Source: Enterovibrio calviensis DSM 14347
Lineage (GTDB): Bacteria; Pseudomonadota; Gammaproteobacteria; Enterobacterales; Vibrionaceae
Length of the DNA stretch: 64,000 nucleotides
NCBI RefSeq assembly: GCF_000621165.1
Contig: NZ_KK211217.1
Coordinates: forward strand, 186,001-250,000
Reading direction: 5' to 3'
Shown here: piece after piece, positions 35,741 through 44,514 of the stretch
How the letters are laid out: each line of letters starts with the position of its first letter
Position numbering within the stretch: position 1 is the stretch's first letter
The notes under the pieces: generated by a model
The model's input: only the letters and a program-made list of their open reading frames with translations
What the model was told of the DNA's origin: nothing
Databases searched by the model: none
Program-made: the position numbers and the translations under genes

Positions 35741-37743
35741 ACATATATTCTAAGATTGAAAAAGACCTAAATGCGAATTTAATTTGGTATTTTGGTCTTC
35801 TAATAACTCCATTAGTGTTCTATTTTTTTGAGTTGTCAAACATGTCATTCACTCAGGATGAGTTGAGGAGACATAGCAGTTATCGAGTTGACCCTCAGTG
35901 GTTATCTCAGGGTCGATTTGGAATGTACTTTTTAACTTGGGTATATTCTAACAACCCTGTCTTCCCTTATGTTGGTATTTTTCTGTCGAGCGTGATGTCG
36001 ATGGTTGCTATCAGGGTTTTCTTTCAGAAAGTGTGTGGAAAACTTCATTACCCAACTTTGCTCTCTGTTTTATTTGTTAGTTGTCCTTTTCTGTACTATT
36101 TATATAGCTTCTCTACAGTGTCATTCTCTGTTGGGGTTATCTATCTGCTCGTTACATTTTCTGTTTATTGTTGTGTGAGTAGTCGAAGGTCACTGACGTT
36201 AGTCTCAGTGTTACTTCTTGCTTTTTCTCTGAGTATATACCAGTCTGCAATTACCGTTTTTATTCTGATGATCGCGATCTTTGGGTTTTATAAACTAGAG
36301 GATGGTGCGAATCCGATCAAGGAATTGGCCAAGGCCTTTTTCGTACTGGTACTGGCTGGTATTGTTTATTTTGTCGCAAATAAAGCTATTTCGATTGTTT
36401 ATTCAGGCAATCAAAGTGGTTACATTGACGGGTTTGTAAGTGGTGGGCTTTCGACTGACTATGCAGTTACACTGGTCGTTGCATTTATTGCAAGATTTAT
36501 CGAGGTTATGTCCGCTTCTAGTTCCTTACTTCCACAAGAGAATGTGTTTCAACCAATTCTTTCGTTATTGTTTATCGGCCTTGTTGTCTATAAGTACCGG
36601 CTGAAAAACACTCTTTTGTTGCTGCTTGCTTCACTTGCTCTCATCAGTCCTTTTTTACTTGAGTTCCTTTCGCCACAATCCTTACCAACACGAAGTTATA
36701 TCGCCTTGCCACTACTATTTACTTTTGTGATCTATTGGCTAGTTTTATATAGCATGGATAAGCGTCGCTTGGGTTTTATAGTTGCACCTATTTCAGTGCT
36801 TTTTGTGCTTGTTAATTTTATTAACTTAAATAAGTTTGCCTATTATGACAATCTTAGCTGGGATAACGATAAGCGACTGGCTGCAGAGTTAGTATCTCAA
36901 ATTTTGGACTTGCCTGGGTTAGATTCTGTTCTTGAAGAAAATGGAGGGAAGATACCTTTACACTCTGTTGGTTACTTACCGTTTAACCCTAAAATGGCTT
37001 TTAATAAGCAATTTGAAAATGTGGCTAAGGGGTTCTTTGCCTGGGGTGATAACGAATTACAAAACAGTTCTAATTTGTTTAAGTCTTTGGGGTGGGATGC
37101 TTTTTCATACGCTCATTTGGATAGCGTGCGCGATAATGTCAATGAGATTCGTAAGTTGCCGGTTTTCCCTTATTCTGGCTCCGTGTCCATTGTTGATAAA
37201 TTTGTAGTTATCAAGTTTTCCGATTATACAGAGGCTCAGTCTAATAGGCTTTGTAGTAGTCAACATAGAGATACTATCGATTCGTGTCTGATTCAATTCA
37301 ATCCTAGTTCTGTTAGGTTATCCGTTGGTAGTTCACCAAGCAGTATCGATGGACTCAATGAGATTTATACATTCGGGCTTCAAGAATATTTCCGCGTTAG
37401 TCACTCGTCCATCGAACATCGAGATAATGCCTTCTATATGGCATCTGTTGTGTCAGATTCATTTATCACTCTTCCTCCATTAGATTATAATGGGAAAATG
37501 ATCATAGAGTTAGATATTGACTATAGTAGTCTTAGTTCTCTGTCTATGTATTTTAAGACTCGAAAAAAACAGATGTTTAACGAGAGGCAAAGCATAAGGT
37601 TTAACTCTTTGTTAGGACCAAATAAGCTCTATTTTGAGTTGCCAGCTCAACTCTTTAAATACGGGCTTCGTATAGACTTTTCAGGGAACCCTGATGAGTT
37701 CAAGTTAATAAACCTGAAAGTATATAATGGCGAGGCATCATAA
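35737..37743 (+). CDS. GtrC/GtrII-like membrane glycosyltransferase
   Basis: 668 residues. About ten membrane segments in the first 370 residues, then a large soluble C-terminal domain. The first periplasmic loop has FTQDELRRHSSYRVDPQWLSQGRFG, resembling the acidic loop and QGRF motif of the glucosyltransferase GtrII family (Asp/Glu catalytic). It would transfer the GtrB-charged sugar to the O-chain in the periplasm. TTG start at 35737 with AGGAG six bases upstream, overlapping the gtrA-like stop. Confidence 0.83.
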   Translation: MNIYSKIEKDLNANLIWYFGLLITPLVFYFFELSNMSFTQDELRRHSSYRVDPQWLSQGRFGMYFLTWVYSNNPVFPYVGIFLSSVMSMVAIRVFFQKVCGKLHYPTLLSVLFVSCPFLYYLYSFSTVSFSVGVIYLLVTFSVYCCVSSRRSLTLVSVLLLAFSLSIYQSAITVFILMIAIFGFYKLEDGANPIKELAKAFFVLVLAGIVYFVANKAISIVYSGNQSGYIDGFVSGGLSTDYAVTLVVAFIARFIEVMSASSSLLPQENVFQPILSLLFIGLVVYKYRLKNTLLLLLASLALISPFLLEFLSPQSLPTRSYIALPLLFTFVIYWLVLYSMDKRRLGFIVAPISVLFVLVNFINLNKFAYYDNLSWDNDKRLAAELVSQILDLPGLDSVLEENGGKIPLHSVGYLPFNPKMAFNKQFENVAKGFFAWGDNELQNSSNLFKSLGWDAFSYAHLDSVRDNVNEIRKLPVFPYSGSVSIVDKFVVIKFSDYTEAQSNRLCSSQHRDTIDSCLIQFNPSSVRLSVGSSPSSIDGLNEIYTFGLQEYFRVSHSSIEHRDNAFYMASVVSDSFITLPPLDYNGKMIIELDIDYSSLSSLSMYFKTRKKQMFNERQSIRFNSLLGPNKLYFELPAQLFKYGLRIDFSGNPDEFKLINLKVYNGEAS

Positions 37744-38414
37744 TGCTAATTTCTTTACACCTTCCTAAAACCGCAGGTGCTAGTTTTTTAGTGTCTTTGG
37801 AGGATATATATGGAGAGGATCTGTTAAGGGACTATCTTGATTTTCCTATAAATCAGATACCCCTCAAAAGAAAGTTTGATGCATTATCAAAAAATCTAAC
37901 AAGTAGGTTTGCTAACTTAGATAATTACAAGTGTATACATGGGCATTTTCTCCCACTTAAGTATTCTCACCTTTCTGACGCTACTTATATTACGTGGATG
38001 CGTGACCCCATTGAGCGATTGGGATCTCATTACAACTATTGGATTAGAACTTATAATCCTAATGATGCTGGTAAGTTGCACACGAGAGTTGTAGAAGAGG
38101 AGTGGTCGTTTGAGAAATTTTGCTTCAGCCAAGAAATGAGAAACTTTTATGCTAAGTTCCTATGGGGCTTTGATGTGAAGAGGTTTGATTTTATTGGCAT
38201 AACAGAACACTTTGATTCAGATATGACATATTTTGCTGATAAATATTTGGGCGTCTCTCTAAAAAATCACCAAATGAATGTCAATGCAACTAGGGACAAG
38301 AATTCTTCATATTTTGATGACCTAGCCTTTAAAGGCGAAGTTACTAAGTTCCACAGTAAGGACGTCGAACTTTATGAATATGCGCTGAAGAAAAGAATGG
38401 AGCGCATCGGTTGA
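37743..38414 (+). CDS. Second sulfotransferase (Sulfotransfer_2-like)
   Basis: 223 residues. The 5'-phosphosulfate loop is HLPKTAGASF (6-15), the form HxPKTxGxS seen in carbohydrate sulfotransferases, and the 3'-phosphate site is WMRDPIERLGSHYNYW (85-100; Arg87, Ser95). TAATG overlap with the gtrC-like gene, so it is the last gene of the operon. Together with the first sulfotransferase it predicts a sulfated polysaccharide. Confidence 0.85.
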   Translation: MLISLHLPKTAGASFLVSLEDIYGEDLLRDYLDFPINQIPLKRKFDALSKNLTSRFANLDNYKCIHGHFLPLKYSHLSDATYITWMRDPIERLGSHYNYWIRTYNPNDAGKLHTRVVEEEWSFEKFCFSQEMRNFYAKFLWGFDVKRFDFIGITEHFDSDMTYFADKYLGVSLKNHQMNVNATRDKNSSYFDDLAFKGEVTKFHSKDVELYEYALKKRMERIG

Positions 38415-38454
38415 GGTTCTAGAACTATATGTGATTTTGGTTACGTTTGCATTG

Positions 38455-38484
38455 AAAAAGGAAGCTTTAAAGCTTCCTTTTTTT
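38455..38484. terminator. Bidirectional terminator between convergent polysaccharide genes
   Basis: A 14-bp perfect palindrome (AAAAAGGAAGCTTT with AAAGCTTCCTTTTT) with T-runs in both directions. Its right half is also the last codons and stop of the minus-strand gene that ends at 38467. It closes the plus-strand operon and probably the minus-strand one. Confidence 0.85.
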
Positions 38485-39252
38485 TAGTTTCTGGAGGCGC
38501 CCAAATTGAAATTTTAATTGATATTTCACTGAACTCTTACAGTACCAATAGAAGTGTTTTGAGAATATATTCTTGTTTTGATGTGAAGCATGGTGTAGTG
38601 CTTTTACTTTAGGGAAGTAGTAGATAGAGAAATTGTTAATGTTGGCTCTAGTGCATATGTCGACATCTTCAAAGTACATGAAGTAACTGTCATCAAAACC
38701 ACCAAGCTGTTGGTATGTGGTTGCTCTGAATAGCAGAAATGACCCTGCAGCCCACTGTATTTTCAATGGAGAGTTAATTTGGCTTTTGTCGTAGATATCC
38801 TCTCGTTTGACTCCTAACAGTGACTTCAATGGTGAGAGTAATTTTGGATAGTGTCTAATTGAGTTGTCGAACGTTGTAAAGCCTGGATCTCGGTACAAGT
38901 TTATTGTCGAAATGTCAGATTGATACTCTTTAGCTTGTATCAATAGCTCGTTTAGTGAGGCGTTTTTGATCTCTACATCTGGATTTAAGACAAGAAAGTA
39001 ATCGTGTTCTGACATATCGACTTTTACTGTACAGTATTCGAAGACTGCATTATTGTTTGCCGCGAAACCCATGGTTGACTGGCTAGTTATCAGGTGGATT
39101 GCGCCATTTTTACAGTAAGTATCCAAATGTTTAGTTGGAGGCGTGTTTGAACGTATCACTACTGTATGTTCTTGAGCTAGTGAGCGTAGGGTTTCGCTGC
39201 CAGTGATTATGTCATCGTGATTGTGATTTATAACCGAAATATAGACTTTCAT
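38467..39252 (-). CDS. GT2-family glycosyltransferase (rhamnosyltransferase-like)
   Basis: 261 residues. GT2 fold: YISVINHNHDD, FAANNNAVFEYC, YFLVLNPDVEI (DXD-like NPD), WAAGSFLLFR and YFEDVDICTRA. This build is common among WbbL-like rhamnosyltransferases, and dTDP-L-rhamnose is made by the rml genes of the locus. It is translated after the dehydratase gene with a 4-bp overlap (ATGA). Its last codons lie in the terminator stem. Confidence 0.85.
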   Translation of the reverse strand: MKVYISVINHNHDDIITGSETLRSLAQEHTVVIRSNTPPTKHLDTYCKNGAIHLITSQSTMGFAANNNAVFEYCTVKVDMSEHDYFLVLNPDVEIKNASLNELLIQAKEYQSDISTINLYRDPGFTTFDNSIRHYPKLLSPLKSLLGVKREDIYDKSQINSPLKIQWAAGSFLLFRATTYQQLGGFDDSYFMYFEDVDICTRANINNFSIYYFPKVKALHHASHQNKNIFSKHFYWYCKSSVKYQLKFQFGRLQKLKKRKL

Positions 39253-41132
39253 TGTATGCCTTCTTTAGGATTGTATCCTGTAGGGGCTTCTAAGAGGATA
39301 TTCTTAATTCGATCTGAATCAAAATCGTGGCACGATTCGTCAAGTCGATGCAATAGATTCTGCATGTCTTCCCAAGCTAACATTGTTTCACTTGCTGCCA
39401 TGATTTTTGTGTGGCTTGTACCTTCTACGTTATCCCCAATTAGGAGTTCTTCGTAGAGCTTTTCGCCTGGCCTTAGGCCGGTGAAACGGATTTCTATGTC
39501 TCCATCCGTGTCGCTTTCACCTGTGTCTGTTATGTAGCTCTTCATCCCCATGAGGTTAATCATTCGCTTCGCGAGATCAACGATCTTTACGGGGTCACCC
39601 ATGTCTAAAACAAAAACTTGCCCATTGTGACCCATAGCTCCTGCTTGAATAACCAATTGTGCAGCTTCGGGTATTAGCATGAAGTAACGCGTAATATCTT
39701 GGTGAGTGACTGTAACGGGTCCACCTTTTCGCACTTGCTTTTTGAATAGTGGCACGACCGAACCCGACGAGCCTAACACATTACCAAATCGCACCATGGT
39801 GAAGTTGGTATCGGTTCCGCGATCAGCCATCGCCTGGAGTACCAATTCAGCCATACGTTTACTTGCACCCATAATATTCGTGGGTCGCACCGCTTTGTCG
39901 GTTGAGATTAGAGTGAAATTTTTTACACCCGTTGCAATTGCAGCATTTGCACAAGCTAGTGTTCCAAAAACGTTATTTCTTATACCTTCAATAACATTAT
40001 CTTCTACAAGCGGAACGTGCTTGTAAGCTGCAGAGTGATAGACTGATTCAACATGGTGTGCAGCCATAAGTTTTGTCAATCTGTTCTCTTTTTGTACTGA
40101 GCCCAAAGCTGCTACTAGAACTGTGTTTAATCCAAGGTTGTTTCTTGCCATTTCTAATTCTTGATGAATGGCATAGAGGTTGTATTCGTTAAGTTCAAAT
40201 AACACTAATGTTTTCGGATTTTGCGCGAGGATCTGTCGACATAATTCGGAACCAATCGAACCACCCGCACCTGTCACCAACACACTTTTGTCTGTTATGT
40301 TTTTTCGAAGTAATTCTACGTCTGGAGATACGGGTTCTCTTCCTAGTAGATCGGCTATATCGAGATCTTTGATGTCTGTAACACTGGCTTTTCCTGTGGC
40401 AATGTCTTCAACTGAAGGCACTGATTGAACAGCAATAGGCCAATGGGACAATTCATCAACAAGTCTTAGGCGGTCTCCTTTGCTAATGTTGTTGATGGCA
40501 AGAAGGAGCTTCACAGGTTGATATAACGAAAGAAGATTCCCAAATTCTGATGCGGAGTGGATTCTTACGCCGGTTAATATTTGGCCTACCTTCTTGGGGT
40601 CATCGTCCAAAAAAGCGACTGGGTGGTATTCGCCGCCTTGTATCAAAGCATATGCCAGATCTCGACCCGTTGAACCCGCTCCGTAAATAAATACATTGGG
40701 CTTTTTTCTACGGTAGTAGTGGTAGTAAACCGTTCGAATGAATATCCGTGGTGCGCCTAGAGTGAGTATTGCCAGCCCAGCATAGATGAATGGGACGCTT
40801 CTTGGCATAAACGCCTGAAAGAAAAAACCACTTATTGCTAGAGTGACAGCTGATATAATCACAGCAATAAATATGTTGCCAACTGCAGGCATCATCATGT
40901 AACGCAGGATGGCACGGTACATCCCAAGTTTGACAAAGCTAAACACTGTTACTGCGCAAGTGACAAATAAGCACAGTATCTCTGCAGAGTCGATTGGGAA
41001 AATCAGTGTATCTAAACGCAGCGCCATTGCGAAGTAGAGCGATAGAGCGACCGCGAGAATATCGTAGATAACACTTATGATTCGCTTGTTATTACGATGT
41101 GCGCTGAGAAGTAGTTGGATCGGAGTAAACAT
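39249..41132 (-). CDS. WbpM/FlaA1-type nucleoside-sugar 4,6-dehydratase
   Basis: 627 residues, the full-length membrane form. Four N-terminal membrane helices (to about residue 130), a first Rossmann-like domain (FIYGAGSTGRDLAYA), then the catalytic SDR domain from about 285: GAGGSIGSELC, YHSAAYKHVPLVE, STDKAVRPTN, and MGASKRMAE, where Met replaces the usual Tyr, characteristic of this class. Expected reaction: UDP-GlcNAc to UDP-4-keto-6-deoxy-GlcNAc. Combined with the downstream reductase-like gene on the other strand it points to UDP-QuiNAc. Confidence 0.92.
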   Translation of the reverse strand: MFTPIQLLLSAHRNNKRIISVIYDILAVALSLYFAMALRLDTLIFPIDSAEILCLFVTCAVTVFSFVKLGMYRAILRYMMMPAVGNIFIAVIISAVTLAISGFFFQAFMPRSVPFIYAGLAILTLGAPRIFIRTVYYHYYRRKKPNVFIYGAGSTGRDLAYALIQGGEYHPVAFLDDDPKKVGQILTGVRIHSASEFGNLLSLYQPVKLLLAINNISKGDRLRLVDELSHWPIAVQSVPSVEDIATGKASVTDIKDLDIADLLGREPVSPDVELLRKNITDKSVLVTGAGGSIGSELCRQILAQNPKTLVLFELNEYNLYAIHQELEMARNNLGLNTVLVAALGSVQKENRLTKLMAAHHVESVYHSAAYKHVPLVEDNVIEGIRNNVFGTLACANAAIATGVKNFTLISTDKAVRPTNIMGASKRMAELVLQAMADRGTDTNFTMVRFGNVLGSSGSVVPLFKKQVRKGGPVTVTHQDITRYFMLIPEAAQLVIQAGAMGHNGQVFVLDMGDPVKIVDLAKRMINLMGMKSYITDTGESDTDGDIEIRFTGLRPGEKLYEELLIGDNVEGTSHTKIMAASETMLAWEDMQNLLHRLDESCHDFDSDRIKNILLEAPTGYNPKEGIQ

Positions 41133-41288
41133 TAGATTTTTGGTATCTCTTAGACGTTGGCAGCTAAAAATGGGCGTGGTGAAAAATGTTATTATTCGTT
41201 ATGGGCTTATTGTATGTACCTTTAGTGCGACTCGCCAGTATTGAATGATAGAATCTTGGCATGAACATAGAGATAGATAGGAATTAGG

Positions 41289-42260
41289 GTGAAGCTACTC
41301 GTGACAGGCGCCACCGGATTTGTTGGTAAGCGCGTTTCAAACACAGCGAAACATAAAAATTGGGTCGTTAAGAAACAAGTTAGAAATGTTGCGTTGAACA
41401 CGGATGATACCATCGTTAGTGATATCCATGCCGATAGTGATTGGTCCGCTCATCTACAAGACATTGACTGCATTGTTCACTGTGCAGCGCGTGTTCATCA
41501 AATGCAAGAGAGACAAAGCAGTGCAGAGGTACTTCAAGCTTATCGAGAAGTGAACACCTTTGGTACATTGAATCTCGCTCAGCAGGCTGCTGATGCAGGC
41601 GTTAAGCGTTTTGTTTTCATCAGTTCTATCAAAGTGAATGGCGAGCAAACGGATCCTGAGCAAGCATTTGTTCCTGAGGTTTTACAAGCCCCAAGCGACC
41701 TATACGGCTTGAGCAAATACGAGGCAGAGCTTGGACTCAAAGAGGTAGCGAATAGGACCGGTTTAGACGTTGTTATTGTCCGACCGCCTTTAGTGTACGG
41801 CGAAGGGGTAAAAGCCAACTTTCAATCTATGATGAATATCGTTCGAAAAGGTATCCCTCTGCCTTTTGGTGCTATCAACAACTGCAGAAGTCTTGTGTAC
41901 ATCGATAATCTGGTATCACTGGTGCTGACCTGTTGTACTCATCCAAACGCAGCAGGGAAGACGTTTCTGGTTTCAGACAATGATGATGTTTCTACCACAA
42001 GGCTTTTAAGGCAGATTGCCAAGAGCATGGGGAGGCCGAATCGACTGCTGCCACTGCCGCAACGCATTCTTGTATTCATGGCCAATACGTTGGGTAAATC
42101 GGATATCGCGAATCGGTTGTGTGGTAATCTGCAGGTCGATATTTCAGATACGATTGAGTCGTTAGATTGGATTCCTCCTGTGAGCTTTGAACAGGGAATT
42201 ACCAATACTGTTGACGCATATTTAAAGCATCAAATTTCTTCAAGTGATAAAAGCCAGTAG
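41289..42260 (+). CDS. NAD-dependent epimerase/reductase, WbpV/WreQ-like
   Basis: 323 residues. SDR fold: GATGFVGKRV, VHCAARVHQM, FISSIKVNGE, and YGLSKYEAE (Tyr-Lys pair), VRPPLVYG. Members next to a WbpM-type dehydratase and a small sugar-phosphate transferase (P. aeruginosa WbpV, Rhizobium etli WreQ) reduce the 4-keto sugar to UDP-QuiNAc; vibrio O-antigen loci carry similar genes at their right end. GTG start with AGGAA upstream. A C4-epimerase role is the main alternative. Confidence 0.82.
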   Translation: MKLLVTGATGFVGKRVSNTAKHKNWVVKKQVRNVALNTDDTIVSDIHADSDWSAHLQDIDCIVHCAARVHQMQERQSSAEVLQAYREVNTFGTLNLAQQAADAGVKRFVFISSIKVNGEQTDPEQAFVPEVLQAPSDLYGLSKYEAELGLKEVANRTGLDVVIVRPPLVYGEGVKANFQSMMNIVRKGIPLPFGAINNCRSLVYIDNLVSLVLTCCTHPNAAGKTFLVSDNDDVSTTRLLRQIAKSMGRPNRLLPLPQRILVFMANTLGKSDIANRLCGNLQVDISDTIESLDWIPPVSFEQGITNTVDAYLKHQISSSDKSQ

Positions 42261-42271
42261 AGAAGACCACT

Positions 42272-42823
42272 GTGATAAGATTCCTTGACTTCGTTTTTGC
42301 CTTCTTTGGCCTTCTGTTTTTGTGGCCTGTGTTGTTATTAGTTACGGTGCTTGGTTATTTCGACACCAGATCTCCGATTTTTTGCCAAACGCGCGTAGGT
42401 CGGGGTCAAAAACCATTTACCTTGATTAAGTTTCGCACCATGACACCTGACACTGCCTCGGTCGCTACGCATCTTGCTAGCGCTTCTTCAGTCACCAAGT
42501 TTGGGGCATTTCTACGCAAAACTAAACTGGATGAACTGCCACAACTGATTAATGTTGTGAAGGGGGAAATGAGTTTAGTCGGCCCACGTCCATGCTTATT
42601 TAATCAAGAAGAACTGATTCAAGCGCGACAAGAAAAAGGTGTATTTGATGTGTTGCCGGGCGTGACGGGTCTTGCGCAGGTCAACGACATTGACATGTCG
42701 ACACCGCAGAAACTGGCTGAATGGGATCAACGAATGATCCGAACGATGTCAGTAAAGCACTACTTTACCTATATCATTCAAACGGTCACGGGCAGTGGTT
42801 CTGGTGATCGCATAAAAAGCTGA
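42272..42823 (+). CDS. Small initiating sugar-phosphate transferase (PglC/WreU-like)
   Basis: 183 residues. A monotopic phosphoglycosyl transferase: one re-entrant membrane helix at the N-terminus, then [15 protein letters not shown], the catalytic Asp-Glu in [13 protein letters not shown], and [10 protein letters not shown]. It links a sugar-1-phosphate to undecaprenyl phosphate, probably QuiNAc or GlcNAc, and so starts the O-chain. GTG start 11 bp after the preceding stop. The 200 bp after it hold a 7-bp stem (GCACCTC/GAGGTGC) without a T-run. Confidence 0.9.
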   Translation: MIRFLDFVFAFFGLLFLWPVLLLVTVLGYFDTRSPIFCQTRVGRGQKPFTLIKFRTMTPDTASVATHLASASSVTKFGAFLRKTKLDELPQLINVVKGEMSLVGPRPCLFNQEELIQARQEKGVFDVLPGVTGLAQVNDIDMSTPQKLAEWDQRMIRTMSVKHYFTYIIQTVTGSGSGDRIKS

Positions 42824-43020
42824 AGAGATCTTTCTCGTCTTTAACTGGGCGTTGCTTATTGAGCCAGTGCTCACCGTTAACGTTGTCGCACCTCTTCTGA
42901 AACAGAATCATAGAGGTGCGCTTAAACTTCGTCTTTATTCCCTTCCTACGAACATTTCTTAACACCCCGCTCGTGGCTGAGTAACAATACCCCCAGTTTC
43001 ATTATTTGGGAGTCAATACA

Positions 43021-44436
43021 GTGAATATATCCACGCCAAGCTCTTACAAGATCACCCATCATGGTGCCAAAACAGGGGTAACTGGCTCATGCCATCAGCT
43101 AGACATTGCTGGCGGTAAACTGCTGGTTGATTGCGGGTTATTTCAAGGTGATGAGACCCGCTCGCTAGATATTGAATTTCCGGTACATGACATCGATGCG
43201 CTGCTGATCACCCATGCACATATCGATCATATTGGTCGGCTTCCTTGGTTACTCGCTGCAGGTTTCAACGCACCCATATATGCCACCTATGCAACTGCGA
43301 CCCTGATTCCATTGATGCTGGACGATGGGCTGCGCTTGCAACTCGGTCTCAAAAAAACAGATCGCAAACGAATCCTCGGTATTATCAATAAATTGCTGAT
43401 TCCCGTTGACTATAACGAGTGGCAGGTTGTTAGTTCCCAATCCCTCTCTCAATTTCAATTGCTGGCACAGATCCGTTTTCAACCCGCTGGGCATATTCTT
43501 GGTTCATCTTTTATCGAAGTAAAATTGCCTGGCGAAGGCGAAGAAGTGTCGGAAGTGGAAGAAGTTATCGTGTTTTCGGGCGACTTAGGGCCAAAGAATA
43601 CGCCGTTATTGCTTGATCCCTTTTCGCCTGAAAGAGCAGATGTGCTCGTGATTGAAAGCACATACGGCGACAGGCAACACGAATCCATTACCGATCGTGC
43701 CGATAGGCTGAAAACACTGATTAATCGTTCACTGCAAGATGGCGGTGTGGTGCTTATTCCCGCATTTAGCGTAGGAAGAACGCAAGAGCTACTGTTCGAT
43801 ATTGAAAACATCATCGCCACTCAGCTTAACGATCATGAGGTGGGTGAATGGTCAAAACTGCCAGTTATCTTAGATTCACCCATGGCCGCTGAAGTGACCA
43901 AACAGTATCGACAATTTAAAACCCTATGGGGAAAAGAAGCGAAAGGGCATCTGAAAGAAGGGCGGCATCCGCTGGCGTTTGACCAATGTATTACCATCGA
44001 CAGTCACCATGACCATCAATCGCTGGTTAATCGCCTCAAACAAACCGGCGAGCCAGCCATTGTGGTCGCCGCCAGTGGCATGTGTAATGGCGGGCGGATA
44101 CTCAATTACCTAGAAGCGCTGCTGCCTGATAAAAGAACCGATGTGATCCTCGCCGGTTATCAAGCACGAGGCACGTTGGGGCGAGAAATACAGAAAGGCA
44201 GCAAGAGGGTGGAAATATCGGGTCATTACATTGAAGTAAACGCTCACATTCATACGATGTCAGGCTATTCAGCCCATGCTGACCAAAATGATTTGTTGTC
44301 GTTTATTCAAGGTATTGAAACAAAGCCGAAAGAAGTGCGAATTGTGCATGGCGATCTCCAGGCACAAGCAGTTTTTGCCAAGCAGATACAAGACAAAGGT
44401 TTAGCGAATACAGTGACTATCGCGGCTGACCAATAA
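43021..44436 (+). CDS. rjg: Metallo-beta-lactamase/beta-CASP RNase-like protein, right junction gene
   Basis: 471 residues from GTG 43021, preceded by GGGAG; TTG 43006 would be the longest frame. MBL metal-binding motif HAHIDHIG, beta-CASP domain (VLVIESTYGDR, IPAFSVGRTQELL, SGMCNGGRI) and the final RMMBL segment (GYSAHADQNDLL, RIVHGD). The family covers RNA-processing nucleases. In V. cholerae and relatives this gene (rjg) marks the right border of the O-antigen locus, and it has the same place here. An active RNase role is inferred from intact motifs. Confidence 0.88.
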   Translation: MNISTPSSYKITHHGAKTGVTGSCHQLDIAGGKLLVDCGLFQGDETRSLDIEFPVHDIDALLITHAHIDHIGRLPWLLAAGFNAPIYATYATATLIPLMLDDGLRLQLGLKKTDRKRILGIINKLLIPVDYNEWQVVSSQSLSQFQLLAQIRFQPAGHILGSSFIEVKLPGEGEEVSEVEEVIVFSGDLGPKNTPLLLDPFSPERADVLVIESTYGDRQHESITDRADRLKTLINRSLQDGGVVLIPAFSVGRTQELLFDIENIIATQLNDHEVGEWSKLPVILDSPMAAEVTKQYRQFKTLWGKEAKGHLKEGRHPLAFDQCITIDSHHDHQSLVNRLKQTGEPAIVVAASGMCNGGRILNYLEALLPDKRTDVILAGYQARGTLGREIQKGSKRVEISGHYIEVNAHIHTMSGYSAHADQNDLLSFIQGIETKPKEVRIVHGDLQAQAVFAKQIQDKGLANTVTIAADQ

Positions 44437-44441
44437 AAATG

Positions 44442-44471
44442 AACAAAAAAAGGCGCTCTAAGATGAGCGCC
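44442..44471 (-). terminator. Terminator of the yjbFGH transcript
   Basis: On the minus strand, GGCGCTC, a 6-base loop, GAGCGCC and then seven T. It lies just after the yjbH stop. Little T follows on the plus strand, so it mainly serves the minus-strand operon. Confidence 0.88.
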
Positions 44472-44514
44472 ATTTGCATTTTTGCGTGTTTTTTCTTTAT
44501 GACAGCTTCAACGT

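Noticed and set aside
42880-42925. Stem GCACCTC/GAGGTGC after the sugar-phosphate transferase gene as a terminator
   Set aside because: The loop is long and no T-run follows, so termination cannot be supported.
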